Shown: positions 1 to 6,967, counted from the stretch's first letter. The stretch: 7,808 nt of DNA from Succinivibrionaceae bacterium (GCA_003477345.1 DMTG01000262.1:1-7808); one strand, 5' to 3'. Notes: generated by a model from the sequence alone, not told the origin. Translations and numbers: made by a program.

Positions 1-440
1 AAAGCTATGAGCACAAAAGGCAGGACGGTCCACTCCCAGAGAAATTTTTTTCTGTAAATGAGCAGACGGCCAAACCAGGTCTGCAGGCCGCCTGTAAGCA
101 GCGCAAACGGCCAGGAGGCTCCCAGAAAACCCGCGACCAGTGTCTGTATAAGACCGATTCCGGCAGGCACCAGCCAGTCTGAGTCCCTGTAGCCGGTTCT
201 AGGTCTTGCCCACAGACAGATAAGAGCAATGTAGGAGGAGAAAAACAGCGTAATAAAGCCTGGTGATCCGTCGCCGCCAGACAGATTGGCGACCATTACC
301 GCCAGAAGAATACACACCGCGTGCACTCCCAAACGGGATACTACCTGCTTTGCAGTATTCCATACACCGTCACTGGATTTCTCCTCGTAAGCAGAATTCC
401 GTTCTGCTGCATTCTGTTTTTCTGCACTGCTCTTGTTCAT
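1..440 (-). CDS. Multi-spanning membrane protein, partial (C-terminus beyond left edge)
   Basis: An uninterrupted minus-strand frame runs from an ATG at 438–440 to the window edge, giving 146 codons with no stop. The start has a Shine-Dalgarno-like GAGG five bases upstream and lies 13 bp after the TelA stop codon, so the gene looks like the next member of the same operon. The first 35 or so residues are polar and charged. Hydrophobic segments follow at roughly 37–53, 60–77, 89–107 and 135 to the edge, with a possible further one around 111–128. A basic stretch (RLLIYRKK) at 125–132 probably marks a cytoplasmic loop. I do not recognise the family. TelA genes are often paired with XpaC-type proteins, which have membrane segments near the N-terminus, but I see no specific XpaC signature. 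It is surely an integral membrane protein; its function is unknown. Confidence 0.75.
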   Translation of the reverse strand, partial: MNKSSAEKQNAAERNSAYEEKSSDGVWNTAKQVVSRLGVHAVCILLAVMVANLSGGDGSPGFITLFFSSYIALICLWARPRTGYRDSDWLVPAGIGLIQTLVAGFLGASWPFALLTGGLQTWFGRLLIYRKKFLWEWTVLPFVLIA

Positions 441-453
441 AACTGCCTCGAGC

Positions 454-1578
454 TTACTTCTGTACGCCAGAGGCACTTTCACCGTGGGCATTGCTAATAA
501 CCTGCTCACGTTTTCTTGCAGCCAGATCGGTAAGACGTACTCTGAGATCCTCTTCCATCTTCTTGAGCTCTAGTTCAGTATTCTGGCGGCGCTCTCTGCC
601 TTCATTGGCGATATTGATGGTTTCCTCTATGGTTGACAGCAGCTTTTCCTGTACTTCCTTGAGAGTTTCCACGTCCACAATGCCTCTTTCAACCTCTCTG
701 GCAGTTTCTACAGTTGCTGTCTGCAGCATTTCGGCATTCTTCTTTAACATGGCGTTGGTGGTGTCAGCAACATCCTTCTGCAGTTTAGCTGCGGACTTCT
801 GACTGTGAATGGACAGAGCCAGCACCATCTGATTCTTCCAGATTGGGATAGTGGCCAGCACGCTGGTCTGAATCTTTTCGGCAAGCGTTCTGTCATTATT
901 CTGGATCATGCGGATCTGAGGGGCGGTCTGCAGAGTAATGGTTCTTGAAAGCTTGAGATCGTGCAGCCTGCGCTCAAAACGGTTCAGAGCCTCGGCAAAA
1001 TCTCTGACATTCTGGGCATCAAGATTATCCTTGGTCTCTTCAGCTTTGGCCTCAAGAGCCGGCAGTTCGAGCTTGCGAGCCTCTTCAAGACGCTGTTCTC
1101 CTGCCTTGATATAGGCACTCAGATCTCCATAGAAATCCTTGTTCTTATCATAGAGCTGCTCTAGCACCTCAATATCCTTAAGCAGATTCATCTGGGCGTC
1201 ATCAAGCTTGCCTGCTATGCCGTCTATCTGCTCTGATACGGTGTCAAACTGGGCAATAGTAGAGCTTACCTTGTCAAACAGACCGCCGATAAAAGGAATG
1301 TACTGCAGGATGCTCTTTTTAGGGCTGGCGATTGACTGAATATCCACGCCTTTGACATTCTGCAGCAGGGTTGACAGCTGAGCGCCAACCTCTCCTGAAT
1401 CCTTTACTCTGACATTGCTTAAAATGGAATCGGCAAATTTGGAGATCCCCTCCATGGTTTTGGTGCCGTAGCTTATGGTAAGAGTCGGATCTTTAAAATC
1501 TATCTCTTTTAAGGCTTCCTGAATTTTGGTTGCGGGGATTTCGGTGTTTTCTAATGAAATAACTTGATTATTTTCCAT
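454..1578 (-). CDS. Toxic anion resistance protein, TelA/YaaN family
   Basis: This 374-residue soluble protein is recognised as a member of the TelA/YaaN family, named after plasmid tellurite-resistance proteins but widespread in chromosomes with a poorly known stress role. Visible features are a variable N-terminus, a family-like segment IPFIGGLFDKV at 94–104, and long charged helices from about 105 to 210. The most characteristic block is RTITLQTAPQIRMIQ at 212–226, continuing through a helix with IPIWKNQMVLAL at 244–255. A coiled coil at about 295–355 and a polar tail end it. No signal peptide or membrane segment is visible. The ATG has AAGGA seven bases upstream. The gene lies 37 bp after the 76-residue membrane protein and 13 bp before the partial membrane protein, so co-transcription with the SPFH and zinc-ribbon genes is likely. 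I infer a cytoplasmic partner or effector of that membrane complex; real tellurite resistance is not implied. Confidence 0.9.
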   Translation of the reverse strand: MENNQVISLENTEIPATKIQEALKEIDFKDPTLTISYGTKTMEGISKFADSILSNVRVKDSGEVGAQLSTLLQNVKGVDIQSIASPKKSILQYIPFIGGLFDKVSSTIAQFDTVSEQIDGIAGKLDDAQMNLLKDIEVLEQLYDKNKDFYGDLSAYIKAGEQRLEEARKLELPALEAKAEETKDNLDAQNVRDFAEALNRFERRLHDLKLSRTITLQTAPQIRMIQNNDRTLAEKIQTSVLATIPIWKNQMVLALSIHSQKSAAKLQKDVADTTNAMLKKNAEMLQTATVETAREVERGIVDVETLKEVQEKLLSTIEETINIANEGRERRQNTELELKKMEEDLRVRLTDLAARKREQVISNAHGESASGVQK

Positions 1579-1615
1579 TTATAATTCCTTATACTGCTAC
1601 AAAAGTAATTATTGG

Positions 1616-1846
1616 TCAGTTGTTCTTGTTCTGTGGCTTGGGCTTTGCCGTTCTTTCGGTCCTGCTGTACAGATAAACCTCAGAATCGTCATCAAACTCC
1701 ATCGAGTTCTCTACCACGTAATCCCGAGCATCTGTTTTAGGCCTTACGGAAATCAGCCCGGATGCCATGTAGTGCACTATTAAATAGCCAACTACTAGGC
1801 CTGCCAGTACGCCAATTACTATGGCTATGATCAGAGGATCATCCAT
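1616..1846 (-). CDS. Small single-pass membrane protein resembling the tail of YdjH-type proteins
   Basis: A 76-residue protein. The start chosen is the ATG at 1844–1846, not a longer in-frame start upstream, because AGGAGG lies eight bases before it. Residues 5–25 form one hydrophobic helix after a short acidic start (MDDP). Next comes a short basic linker (SVRPK, 33–37), then a soluble part containing DYVVENSMEF and EVYLYSRTERTAKP. From memory, the pattern SVRPK…YV…S…D…YLY…R…KP matches the segment just after the last membrane helix in YdjH-like proteins, which normally carry a large TPM (YgcG-type) domain before that helix. That domain is absent here, so I read it as a natural stub keeping only anchor and tail. 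The first codon is one base past the stop of the zinc-ribbon gene, which implies translational coupling. The family match is recall and needs a profile search; the membrane anchor is clear. Confidence 0.8.
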   Translation of the reverse strand: MDDPLIIAIVIGVLAGLVVGYLIVHYMASGLISVRPKTDARDYVVENSMEFDDDSEVYLYSRTERTAKPKPQNKNN

Positions 1847-1847
1847 A

Positions 1848-2960
1848 CTAGTAACCTCCTCCGGTCTGTTCAGAGAGCAGATACACATAAGCTATTACAG
1901 AAAACAGCACACTAAGTCCTGCAGCAATCAGCGCAAAGGCCCTGTAGAAAGCCGCATCGTCTCTTGGCAGATTGCCGACAAACCTGCCAGTCTGGCCATT
2001 CATGGCAAAGGTATAGCGCTTGCCTCTCCAGTTGGTTCCCATGAGCCACACCGGGTAGAGCACGTACTTAGCCCCCATTTTCTTGAATCTGATATCCTCG
2101 CGCCTTAAGGAAACGCTGTCGTAGCCTGAGATAGTATTTTCAAACTCTCTTCTGGTAGAGTTCTTCATGCGCTCCTCAACCTTAGGAGTTACCGCCTCCT
2201 GATCCTGATCGTAGCGGTTAGCGGCATAGCCCGAGAGGTAGGCTGCCTGATAATCAACGCCTTCCTTCGGATCAAAAGGCTCGATGGATTCCATAAGGGT
2301 ATCATCCATTTGAGAGGAGCCGTCGTGAGGCACGTTCTCAAACTCTATCCAGCCCTTTCGGGTTACATCATAGTAATTGCGCCTTACATAGTCGTAGTCA
2401 CTGTCAGACCAGCGCTCCACCTGTACGCAGCGGAAGACCAGATTGCCTCTGACTCTGCTCGAAAACAGCCAGTACGGAACATATACGCCCTTAATCTCGG
2501 ATATATGGTTCTCATCCTTGAAAACCGCCGGCAGAAAATGTTTGCCCTGAAGATGCCTGCGGTAGCATTCCTTGACCGCTTTTTTATCAAGCTTGAAAGG
2601 CACAATGAAATCAGGCTTCAGAGTTCCCTCAAACATCTTAGGCACCACGTGAGGATTGCCGCAGAAAGGACAGGAGGTCGCTCCGGTGCCTTTCTGCACC
2701 ACTATCTGGCCGCCGCAGCTTTCACAGATATAGCTCTCCATCTGCGCATTTTCCTGTTCAGAAAAAGCGCTGCCGCCCTTTACGGTCTCTGTATCTATCT
2801 GCTCTGAGGCCGCCTCTTTATCCTTCTGTTCCTGATTTTTAAAGGCATCTACATCTACCTCGGTATCGCAGTAAGGACATTTCATTTTCTGACTTCGGCT
2901 GTCGAACTCGAGGGTTCCTCCACAGGCCGGGCATTTAAAGGAATTCAGATCATCTGACAT
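1848..2960 (-). CDS. Double zinc-ribbon membrane-anchored protein, YdjG-like (TFIIB-type zinc ribbon)
   Basis: A 370-residue protein. The first zinc ribbon uses C10, C13, C28 and C31 in an FKCPACGG…KCPYC arrangement, and a second uses C79, C82, C97 and C100 (CESCGG…CPFCG). A charged linker rich in Glu, Gln and Lys separates them. A large soluble domain with many aromatic residues follows (about 105–335; for example GVYVPYWLF and YVLYPVWLMGTNWRGKRY). A single hydrophobic helix at about 341–362 near the C-terminus would anchor it with the body in the cytoplasm. Proteins of this type include B. subtilis YdjG, encoded beside pspA; database entries sometimes wrongly call them helicase-like. The start has AAAGG about nine bases upstream and lies two bases after the SPFH stop. 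The last codons (GGA GGT) double as the ribosome site of the next gene. Likely an inner-membrane partner of the SPFH protein. Confidence 0.88.
   Translation of the reverse strand: MSDDLNSFKCPACGGTLEFDSRSQKMKCPYCDTEVDVDAFKNQEQKDKEAASEQIDTETVKGGSAFSEQENAQMESYICESCGGQIVVQKGTGATSCPFCGNPHVVPKMFEGTLKPDFIVPFKLDKKAVKECYRRHLQGKHFLPAVFKDENHISEIKGVYVPYWLFSSRVRGNLVFRCVQVERWSDSDYDYVRRNYYDVTRKGWIEFENVPHDGSSQMDDTLMESIEPFDPKEGVDYQAAYLSGYAANRYDQDQEAVTPKVEERMKNSTRREFENTISGYDSVSLRREDIRFKKMGAKYVLYPVWLMGTNWRGKRYTFAMNGQTGRFVGNLPRDDAAFYRAFALIAAGLSVLFSVIAYVYLLSEQTGGGY
1855..1860 (-). promoter_or_regulatory. Ribosome binding site of the 76-residue membrane protein, inside the upstream gene's end
   Basis: AGGAGG on the minus strand, eight bases before the ATG at 1844–1846. 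It is made from the Gly-Gly codons (GGA GGT) that end the zinc-ribbon protein, whose stop is one base from the next start. This fixes the short start and suggests coupled translation of the two membrane-anchored proteins. Confidence 0.8.
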
Positions 2961-2962
2961 TT

Positions 2963-4303
2963 TCAGCTGCCTTTAATATCATTGCTGTCAAAAGGATCGC
3001 CGCATTCCGGGCAGAATTTTGGCGGATGGTGCGGATCTTCAGGGATCCAGCCACATTTGTCGCACTGATAGACAGGTGCGCCAGACGGACGCGGTTTGCC
3101 GCATTCAGAACAGAACCTGCCTTTGTTGACAGCGCCGCATGAGCAGGTCCAGCCGTCTACCTTCGGCATAGGAGCGCCGCACTCGGAACAGAACTTGCCT
3201 TTAGAGGTGTTGCCGCATTTAGGACAGATCCAACTGCCTGCCGGCACTGCGCTCTCAGCTTTAGCTGGAGACGGAGTGTTATTCTGCTGATTCTGGGCTG
3301 CCATTTTGTAAAGATCAGCTGCCTGAATTCCGCCTGCCTGCTGCGCCATGCCCATACCCATGAAGCCGGTCATGGCTCCAGCGCTGTTCTGAGCAGCCTG
3401 CTGCATGGCCGCCGCCTGAGCTGCTGTAAGCTGAGCTGCTGCCATGCCTGGATCACGCATCACGGCTCCGCGCTGCAGATCTTTTATCATCTTGGCATCT
3501 TCTTCTGGCAGCGTTACGGAATTTATGGCAATGGAAACCACGTCAAGGCCGCGCAGCTGAGACCATTTGGCCGACAGCTCCTGATTCATGACCTTGCATA
3601 GTTCATCTACATGAGAAGGAATAGAGTATGGTCTGATTTCAAGATCAGACAGCCTGGCAAGTGCCGGCTGCAGCGCACTGATGAATTCAGTCTTCAGCTG
3701 TCCCTGAATTTCATCTACGTCATATTCGCTGGCGATATTGCCGCATACATTGGTATAAAAGGAAATCGGATCGGTGATTTTAAATGAGAAGACACCGTTG
3801 CAGCGCAGAGAAACGTCTACATCGAGTCCTATATTGCGATCGACGACTCTAAATGGGACCGGCACAGCCGTACCGAATTTGTTGTCGAGGATTTCCTTAA
3901 GGTTGAAATAGTACAGTCGGTGATCTCGTCCGGTACTGCCGCCGTATTTAAAGCGGCGCCACATGGTATCAAACACGGAGCGGATTTTCTGCTCATTGAG
4001 CTCGCCTACAAAAATACTAGGTTCGGCATCAGTCTTGAAGGTAAACAGACCAGGCTCAGCCACAACTTCCGTCACAACTCCCTGATCAACAATGATGGCG
4101 CACTGACCGTCAGCAACCACAATGCCGGAACCGTCAGAAATTACATTGTCATCGCCATAGCGGTTTGAAGATCTGTGGCCGACATTCTTAAGTCCCTTTA
4201 CCACCAGCACGTCTGCAGGCAGAGCGTTACAAGTAAAATAATCTTTCCACTGATCTGCCAGGGTTCCCAGCGTTGCCCCTAATGCAGCCTTTATTAGCCC
4301 CAT
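2963..4303 (-). CDS. SPFH-domain protein with three C-terminal zinc ribbons, YdjI-like
   Basis: A 446-residue protein. I place the start at the ATG at 4301–4303 (MGLIKAALGA…), which is preceded by GGAGGA with a four-base gap and gives the N-terminus typical of this family. A longer frame from a TTG at 4369 lacks a ribosome site. Residues 1 to about 280 form an SPFH (stomatin/prohibitin/flotillin/HflK) domain, with DVLVVKG near 30 and the IRSVFDTMWRRFKYGG segment further on. Residues 280–356 are a flexible linker rich in Ala, Gln and Met. Three zinc ribbons follow: C360/C363/C372/C375, then C387/C389/C398/C401 (a CxC first half), then C414/C417/C431/C434. There is no signal peptide or membrane helix, so membrane contact would be peripheral or through its partners. 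In B. subtilis, YdjI is reported to link PspA to the membrane. First gene of the presumed operon, with its own upstream spacer. Confidence 0.92.
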   Translation of the reverse strand: MGLIKAALGATLGTLADQWKDYFTCNALPADVLVVKGLKNVGHRSSNRYGDDNVISDGSGIVVADGQCAIIVDQGVVTEVVAEPGLFTFKTDAEPSIFVGELNEQKIRSVFDTMWRRFKYGGSTGRDHRLYYFNLKEILDNKFGTAVPVPFRVVDRNIGLDVDVSLRCNGVFSFKITDPISFYTNVCGNIASEYDVDEIQGQLKTEFISALQPALARLSDLEIRPYSIPSHVDELCKVMNQELSAKWSQLRGLDVVSIAINSVTLPEEDAKMIKDLQRGAVMRDPGMAAAQLTAAQAAAMQQAAQNSAGAMTGFMGMGMAQQAGGIQAADLYKMAAQNQQNNTPSPAKAESAVPAGSWICPKCGNTSKGKFCSECGAPMPKVDGWTCSCGAVNKGRFCSECGKPRPSGAPVYQCDKCGWIPEDPHHPPKFCPECGDPFDSNDIKGS

Positions 4304-4307
4304 GAGG

Positions 4308-4313
4308 TCCTCC
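4308..4313 (-). promoter_or_regulatory. Ribosome binding site that fixes the SPFH gene start
   Basis: On the minus strand GGAGGA lies four bases before the ATG at 4301–4303. No comparable site precedes the in-frame TTG at 4369 or the ATG at 4313–4315, and the site itself would lie inside coding sequence if either of those were used. It therefore decides in favour of the MGLIKAALG start. Confidence 0.8.
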
Positions 4314-4340
4314 ATGTTTGATATTGTTTTTGTGAATTCT

Positions 4341-4369
4341 TTTATCTTTATTTTAAAGTCTAAAGACAA
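4341..4369 (-). promoter_or_regulatory. Candidate sigma-70-type promoter for the SPFH–TelA operon
   Basis: On the minus strand TTGTCT (4369–4364) and GATAAA (4346–4341) are separated by 17 bases, each matching four of six consensus positions. Transcription would begin near 4334 and give a leader of about 30 bases before the SPFH start. The surrounding DNA is very AT-rich, so a match of this quality can arise by chance. I found no better pair in the spacer. Confidence 0.35.
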
Positions 4370-4432
4370 TATTCGAACAGTTTTACCGATAATTTAGGCA
4401 TCAGATCAAGATTTTTTACCAAATTGTGCCCG

Positions 4433-4458
4433 AAAAGCCCCTGGCTTCAGCCATAGGG
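4433..4458 (-). terminator. Probable intrinsic terminator after tilS
   Basis: On the minus strand CCCT-A-TGGC, a TGAA loop, then GCCAGGGG forms an eight-pair stem with one bulged A and one G·U pair, followed by CTTTT. It lies about 130 bases past the tilS stop and upstream of the candidate SPFH promoter, so it would separate the housekeeping block from the SPFH–TelA operon. The T-run is short, so termination may be partial. Confidence 0.5.
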
Positions 4459-4488
4459 AACTGTCAATAAGAAAGGCTGGATTGTTAC

Positions 4489-4527
4489 GCAGCTCTGAGT
4501 TTTAGAAAGCTGTCAGAAAAAAGCTGC
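4489..4527 (-). repeat. Long interrupted inverted repeat in the tilS–SPFH spacer
   Basis: On the minus strand GCAGC, a five-T bulge and TCTGA pair with TCAGAGCTGC across a 14-base loop: ten pairs in two blocks. The arms are at 4513–4527 and 4489–4498. It sits between tilS and the probable terminator and may be a 3'-end or leader structure of the transcript. Function unknown. Confidence 0.4.
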
Positions 4528-4534
4528 TTAGAAA

Positions 4535-4555
4535 TGCGCCAGTAAGGCGCACTGG
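4535..4555 (-). repeat. Two overlapping, mutually exclusive hairpins downstream of tilS
   Basis: One stem pairs TGCGCC with GGCGCA around TTACT (4535–4551). The other pairs CCAGT with ACTGG around a seven-base loop (4539–4555). They share bases, so only one can form at a time. The first is followed by TTTCT and could be a weak terminator about 35 bases past the tilS stop. Confidence 0.4.
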
Positions 4556-4588
4556 TTATCAGGAGATGGATAAGTTTTTTTACGCTGA

Positions 4589-5929
4589 TTAGGAAACGGT
4601 TTTTTCAATTTTAAGACAGTACAGTCTGTCTTCGCCAACGGAAGATAATTCTGCCTGCTTCTGCACAAACAGATCTCCAAGCGCCAGAATCTCCTGCCTG
4701 TCGTTTAATACCAGACACTCAAAATCTCTATCCCAGACAGGAACCGAAAACTCGCCAAACAGCTTTTTAAGCTCTCTTGAGTGAGCTCTGGCTGCAGGCT
4801 TGAGGCGCATCTGACCTTTGAGGTTGAAATCAAGCAGCACTCGGTCTGCTACCTTAAAGCCTTTTTTAAGATCATCTGTCTCCTCTAAGGAATAGCAGAC
4901 ATCGCCAAGCTTAAGTTTCTGACCTAACCGCAGCTCGTACACCTGCTTTTCGGGAGCTCTGCAGACTGGCACCACGCATAAAAGACTGCGGTAGCGGCGC
5001 AGGTGATACTTATCTGAAATCTTCACGAGGCCGTGCTGATCATTGTCGGTTCTGCACAGAGCTATAGCCTGCTGTATACAGGAATATTCAACCGGCAGAC
5101 TGGTGTGGGTATTTATGAACATCCGAAGAACTGAAGTCAGCAGAGTTTCATCGGTGAGATCGAGCTTTGCTATATCCAGTCCTCTTGGTGTCAGAGCCTT
5201 TTCATAAAAAATTCTGGTATAGCGTTCAGCAAGTTCATGCTCCTGTCCGCATAACTTCTGACTGCGCAGTATAGAGCAGTCGATACCCGGGAAACGGGTT
5301 TTTAGGAGAGGCAGGACTTTAAGTCTTATGAAATTGCGCTCAAATTTCAGATAGCTGTTTGAAATATCGTACACAAAATCAAAACCCAGCGCCTGTATAA
5401 TCTCTTCTATCTGCTTTTTATGCAGTTCTAAAAGCGGTCTTACTATCGTGCCCCGCTCATCCCTGATGAGAAAATGCATGCCGGATAAGCCTCTGGGACC
5501 AGAACCGCGCTTTAAGGCCAGCAGGAAACTCTCCACCTCGTCATCAGCCTGATGACCAAGCATCAGCACGCCGCCTTTGAGATTATCAAGCAGAGCGGCA
5601 TAGCGCTCGGCTCTGGACACCTCTTCTGGAGATCTGCCTCCTCCATAGACAATGTGCAGCCTCGGTGTTACTAAATCCACTTTGACTCTCTGACACAGTC
5701 TTGTACAGTGATCAAGCCATACAGGATCATCTGCATCCAGACCATGGATACAGTGCACCGCCTGTACCTGACTCTCTGGGCACAGTTCACGAATTCTTAC
5801 TGCTAAGAGGAGAACTAGAGTTGAATCAGCCCCGCCTGACAGTCCGATTACCAGTCTGTCCACGGGGACTGCATTTATTACTTTTTCAGCAAGCGCATCT
5901 AAAATGCGCCTGGCTTCTTCTGCCTGCAT
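4589..5929 (-). CDS. tilS: tRNA(Ile)-lysidine synthetase
   Basis: A 446-residue cytoplasmic enzyme that uses ATP to join lysine to C34 of the CAU-anticodon isoleucine tRNA, so that it reads AUA and is charged with isoleucine. It is essential in most bacteria. The N-terminal PP-loop domain has SGGADS at 31–36 and VHCIHGL at 58–64 (usually HVNHGL or HVHHGL). LGHQADDEVES at 124–134 and ALKRGSGPRGLSGM at 138–151 follow. The RNFIRLKVLPLL block shortly after is the usual continuation, and a C-terminal tRNA-binding domain with VPVWDRDFE completes the protein. Length is slightly above the 432 residues of E. coli. The start lies two bases after the accA stop, with no strong ribosome site, only GATGAG about 15 bases upstream, so translation is probably coupled to accA. 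It is the last gene of its block; a probable terminator follows. Confidence 0.96.
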   Translation of the reverse strand: MQAEEARRILDALAEKVINAVPVDRLVIGLSGGADSTLVLLLAVRIRELCPESQVQAVHCIHGLDADDPVWLDHCTRLCQRVKVDLVTPRLHIVYGGGRSPEEVSRAERYAALLDNLKGGVLMLGHQADDEVESFLLALKRGSGPRGLSGMHFLIRDERGTIVRPLLELHKKQIEEIIQALGFDFVYDISNSYLKFERNFIRLKVLPLLKTRFPGIDCSILRSQKLCGQEHELAERYTRIFYEKALTPRGLDIAKLDLTDETLLTSVLRMFINTHTSLPVEYSCIQQAIALCRTDNDQHGLVKISDKYHLRRYRSLLCVVPVCRAPEKQVYELRLGQKLKLGDVCYSLEETDDLKKGFKVADRVLLDFNLKGQMRLKPAARAHSRELKKLFGEFSVPVWDRDFECLVLNDRQEILALGDLFVQKQAELSSVGEDRLYCLKIEKTVS

Positions 5930-5942
5930 GGCTAATAGCCAT
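5928..5942 (-). repeat. Perfect palindrome across the accA stop and tilS start
   Basis: ATGGCTA, one central base, then TAGCCAT. It includes the accA TAG (5932–5934) and the first two bases of the tilS ATG. In RNA it can fold as a six-pair stem with a three-base loop that would hold the tilS start. Ribosomes finishing accA would melt it, which fits translational coupling. Confidence 0.5.
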
Positions 5943-6891
5943 AGCTCATCAGGCGGGAATAACGCTGTTCAATCAGGCGATCGCCTGGCAGATTCAGAAG
6001 ATCATTTATGTCTTCTAAAAGACGTACCTTGAGAGAATTTGCTACAGCGTCATAATCTCTGTGAGCGCCGCCCAGAGGCTCCTCAATGACATTGTCAATG
6101 AGCTTGAGCTCTTTGAGATCCTTGGCGGTAATGCGCATGGCCTCAGCGGCGAGCGATGCCTTGTCAGCACTCTTCCATAGAATGGATGCACAGCCTTCAG
6201 GTGAGATAACCGAATAGGTAGAGTACTGCAGCATATTGACTCTGTCACCGACACCGATGGCCAGAGCGCCGCCGGAGCCGCCTTCACCGATAACGGTGCA
6301 GACAATAGGCACTCTTAAATTGGACATGAGCTTTAAATTCTCGGCAATAGCTCCTGCCTGAGAACGCTCTTCAGCATCGATGCCAGGATAGGCGCCCGGG
6401 GTATCGATAAAGGTGATAATAGGCACATGAAAACGCTCGGCAAGCTGCATCAGACGGGCAGCCTTGCGGTAGCCTTCAGGGCGCGGCATTCCGAAATTGC
6501 GCTTGGTGCGCTCTTTTACATCACGGCCTTTCTGATGACCTATTACCATTACCGGCATGCCGTTTAAACGGGCAAAGCCGCCAATGATAGCCTTGTCATC
6601 GGCAAAAGCTCTGTCGCCGTGCAGCTCGTGATAGTCAGTGAAGATCCTGTCTATATAGTCCTGAGTGTACGGTCTGCATGGATGACGTGAAATCTGAGAG
6701 ATCTGCCAGGCAGACAGAGATGAGAAAATCTTTTTGGTAAGCTCAAGATTCTTCTTCTCCAGCTGCTTTAGCTCTTTTGACATGTCTACGGCAGCATCAC
6801 TCTGAACGTCCTTGCTAAGACGCTTTAATTCTTCAATGTGTTCAACCAGATCAGCAATCGGCTGTTCAAAATCAAGATAATTAATATTCAT
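5932..6891 (-). CDS. accA: Acetyl-CoA carboxylase carboxyltransferase subunit alpha
   Basis: A 319-residue protein, the same length as the E. coli subunit and alignable along its whole length. With AccD it forms the carboxyltransferase that moves CO2 from biotin on AccB to acetyl-CoA, making malonyl-CoA, the first step of fatty acid synthesis in the cytoplasm. Key blocks are the N-terminal helix after [34 protein letters not shown] at 118–136, IDTPGAYPG at 162–170, [15 protein letters not shown] at 202–216 and [16 protein letters not shown] at 226–241. It ends in the typical [10 protein letters not shown]. The start has only a weak AGAG site. About 76 bp of AT-rich DNA separates it from rnhB; I see no convincing promoter there, though one could exist. 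Neither accD nor dnaE is in the window. Confidence 0.98.
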   Translation of the reverse strand: MNINYLDFEQPIADLVEHIEELKRLSKDVQSDAAVDMSKELKQLEKKNLELTKKIFSSLSAWQISQISRHPCRPYTQDYIDRIFTDYHELHGDRAFADDKAIIGGFARLNGMPVMVIGHQKGRDVKERTKRNFGMPRPEGYRKAARLMQLAERFHVPIITFIDTPGAYPGIDAEERSQAGAIAENLKLMSNLRVPIVCTVIGEGGSGGALAIGVGDRVNMLQYSTYSVISPEGCASILWKSADKASLAAEAMRITAKDLKELKLIDNVIEEPLGGAHRDYDAVANSLKVRLLEDINDLLNLPGDRLIEQRYSRLMSYGY

Positions 6892-6967
6892 AATTTTTTC
6901 TCTATTTCAGCAGTGACACTTTACTACATTGCGAAAAACTTTTCTACTTTGATTTTTTTATTAAAAA

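Noticed and set aside
5..229. A complete 74-codon minus-strand frame near the left edge
   Set aside because: It overlaps in another frame the longer membrane-protein frame from 440, has no ribosome site, and its composition (many Cys, Trp, Arg, Pro) is not protein-like.
454..1578. A tellurite-resistance island or plasmid origin because of the TelA-family gene
   Set aside because: No TerC, TerD or other ter genes, no mobility genes and no change in base composition; the family is common in chromosomes.
1848..2960. Helicase or primosome (PriA-like) annotation for the zinc-ribbon protein
   Set aside because: No Walker or helicase motifs are visible; only the zinc ribbons could give that match, and the C-terminal membrane anchor fits the YdjG type.
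3096..3220. A repeated DNA segment suggesting a mobile or CRISPR-like repeat
   Set aside because: The two imperfect copies encode successive zinc ribbons of the SPFH protein, so the repetition is explained by protein duplication.
4418..4433. A GGGCAC…TTTGGT stretch resembling a sigma-54 promoter, tempting because psp operons use sigma-54
   Set aside because: The -24 half partly fits, but the essential GC of the -12 element is missing at the right spacing.
4439..4467. A perfect TTGACA on the minus strand at 4462–4467 as a -35 element
   Set aside because: The -10 position 17 bases downstream falls in the GC-rich terminator stem (CCAGGG) and no alternative spacing gives a credible -10.
6892..6967. 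A promoter or terminator in the rnhB–accA gap
   Set aside because: The gap is AT-rich with a GAAAA…TTTTC inverted repeat too small to form a stem with a loop, and no -35/-10 pair of acceptable quality was found.
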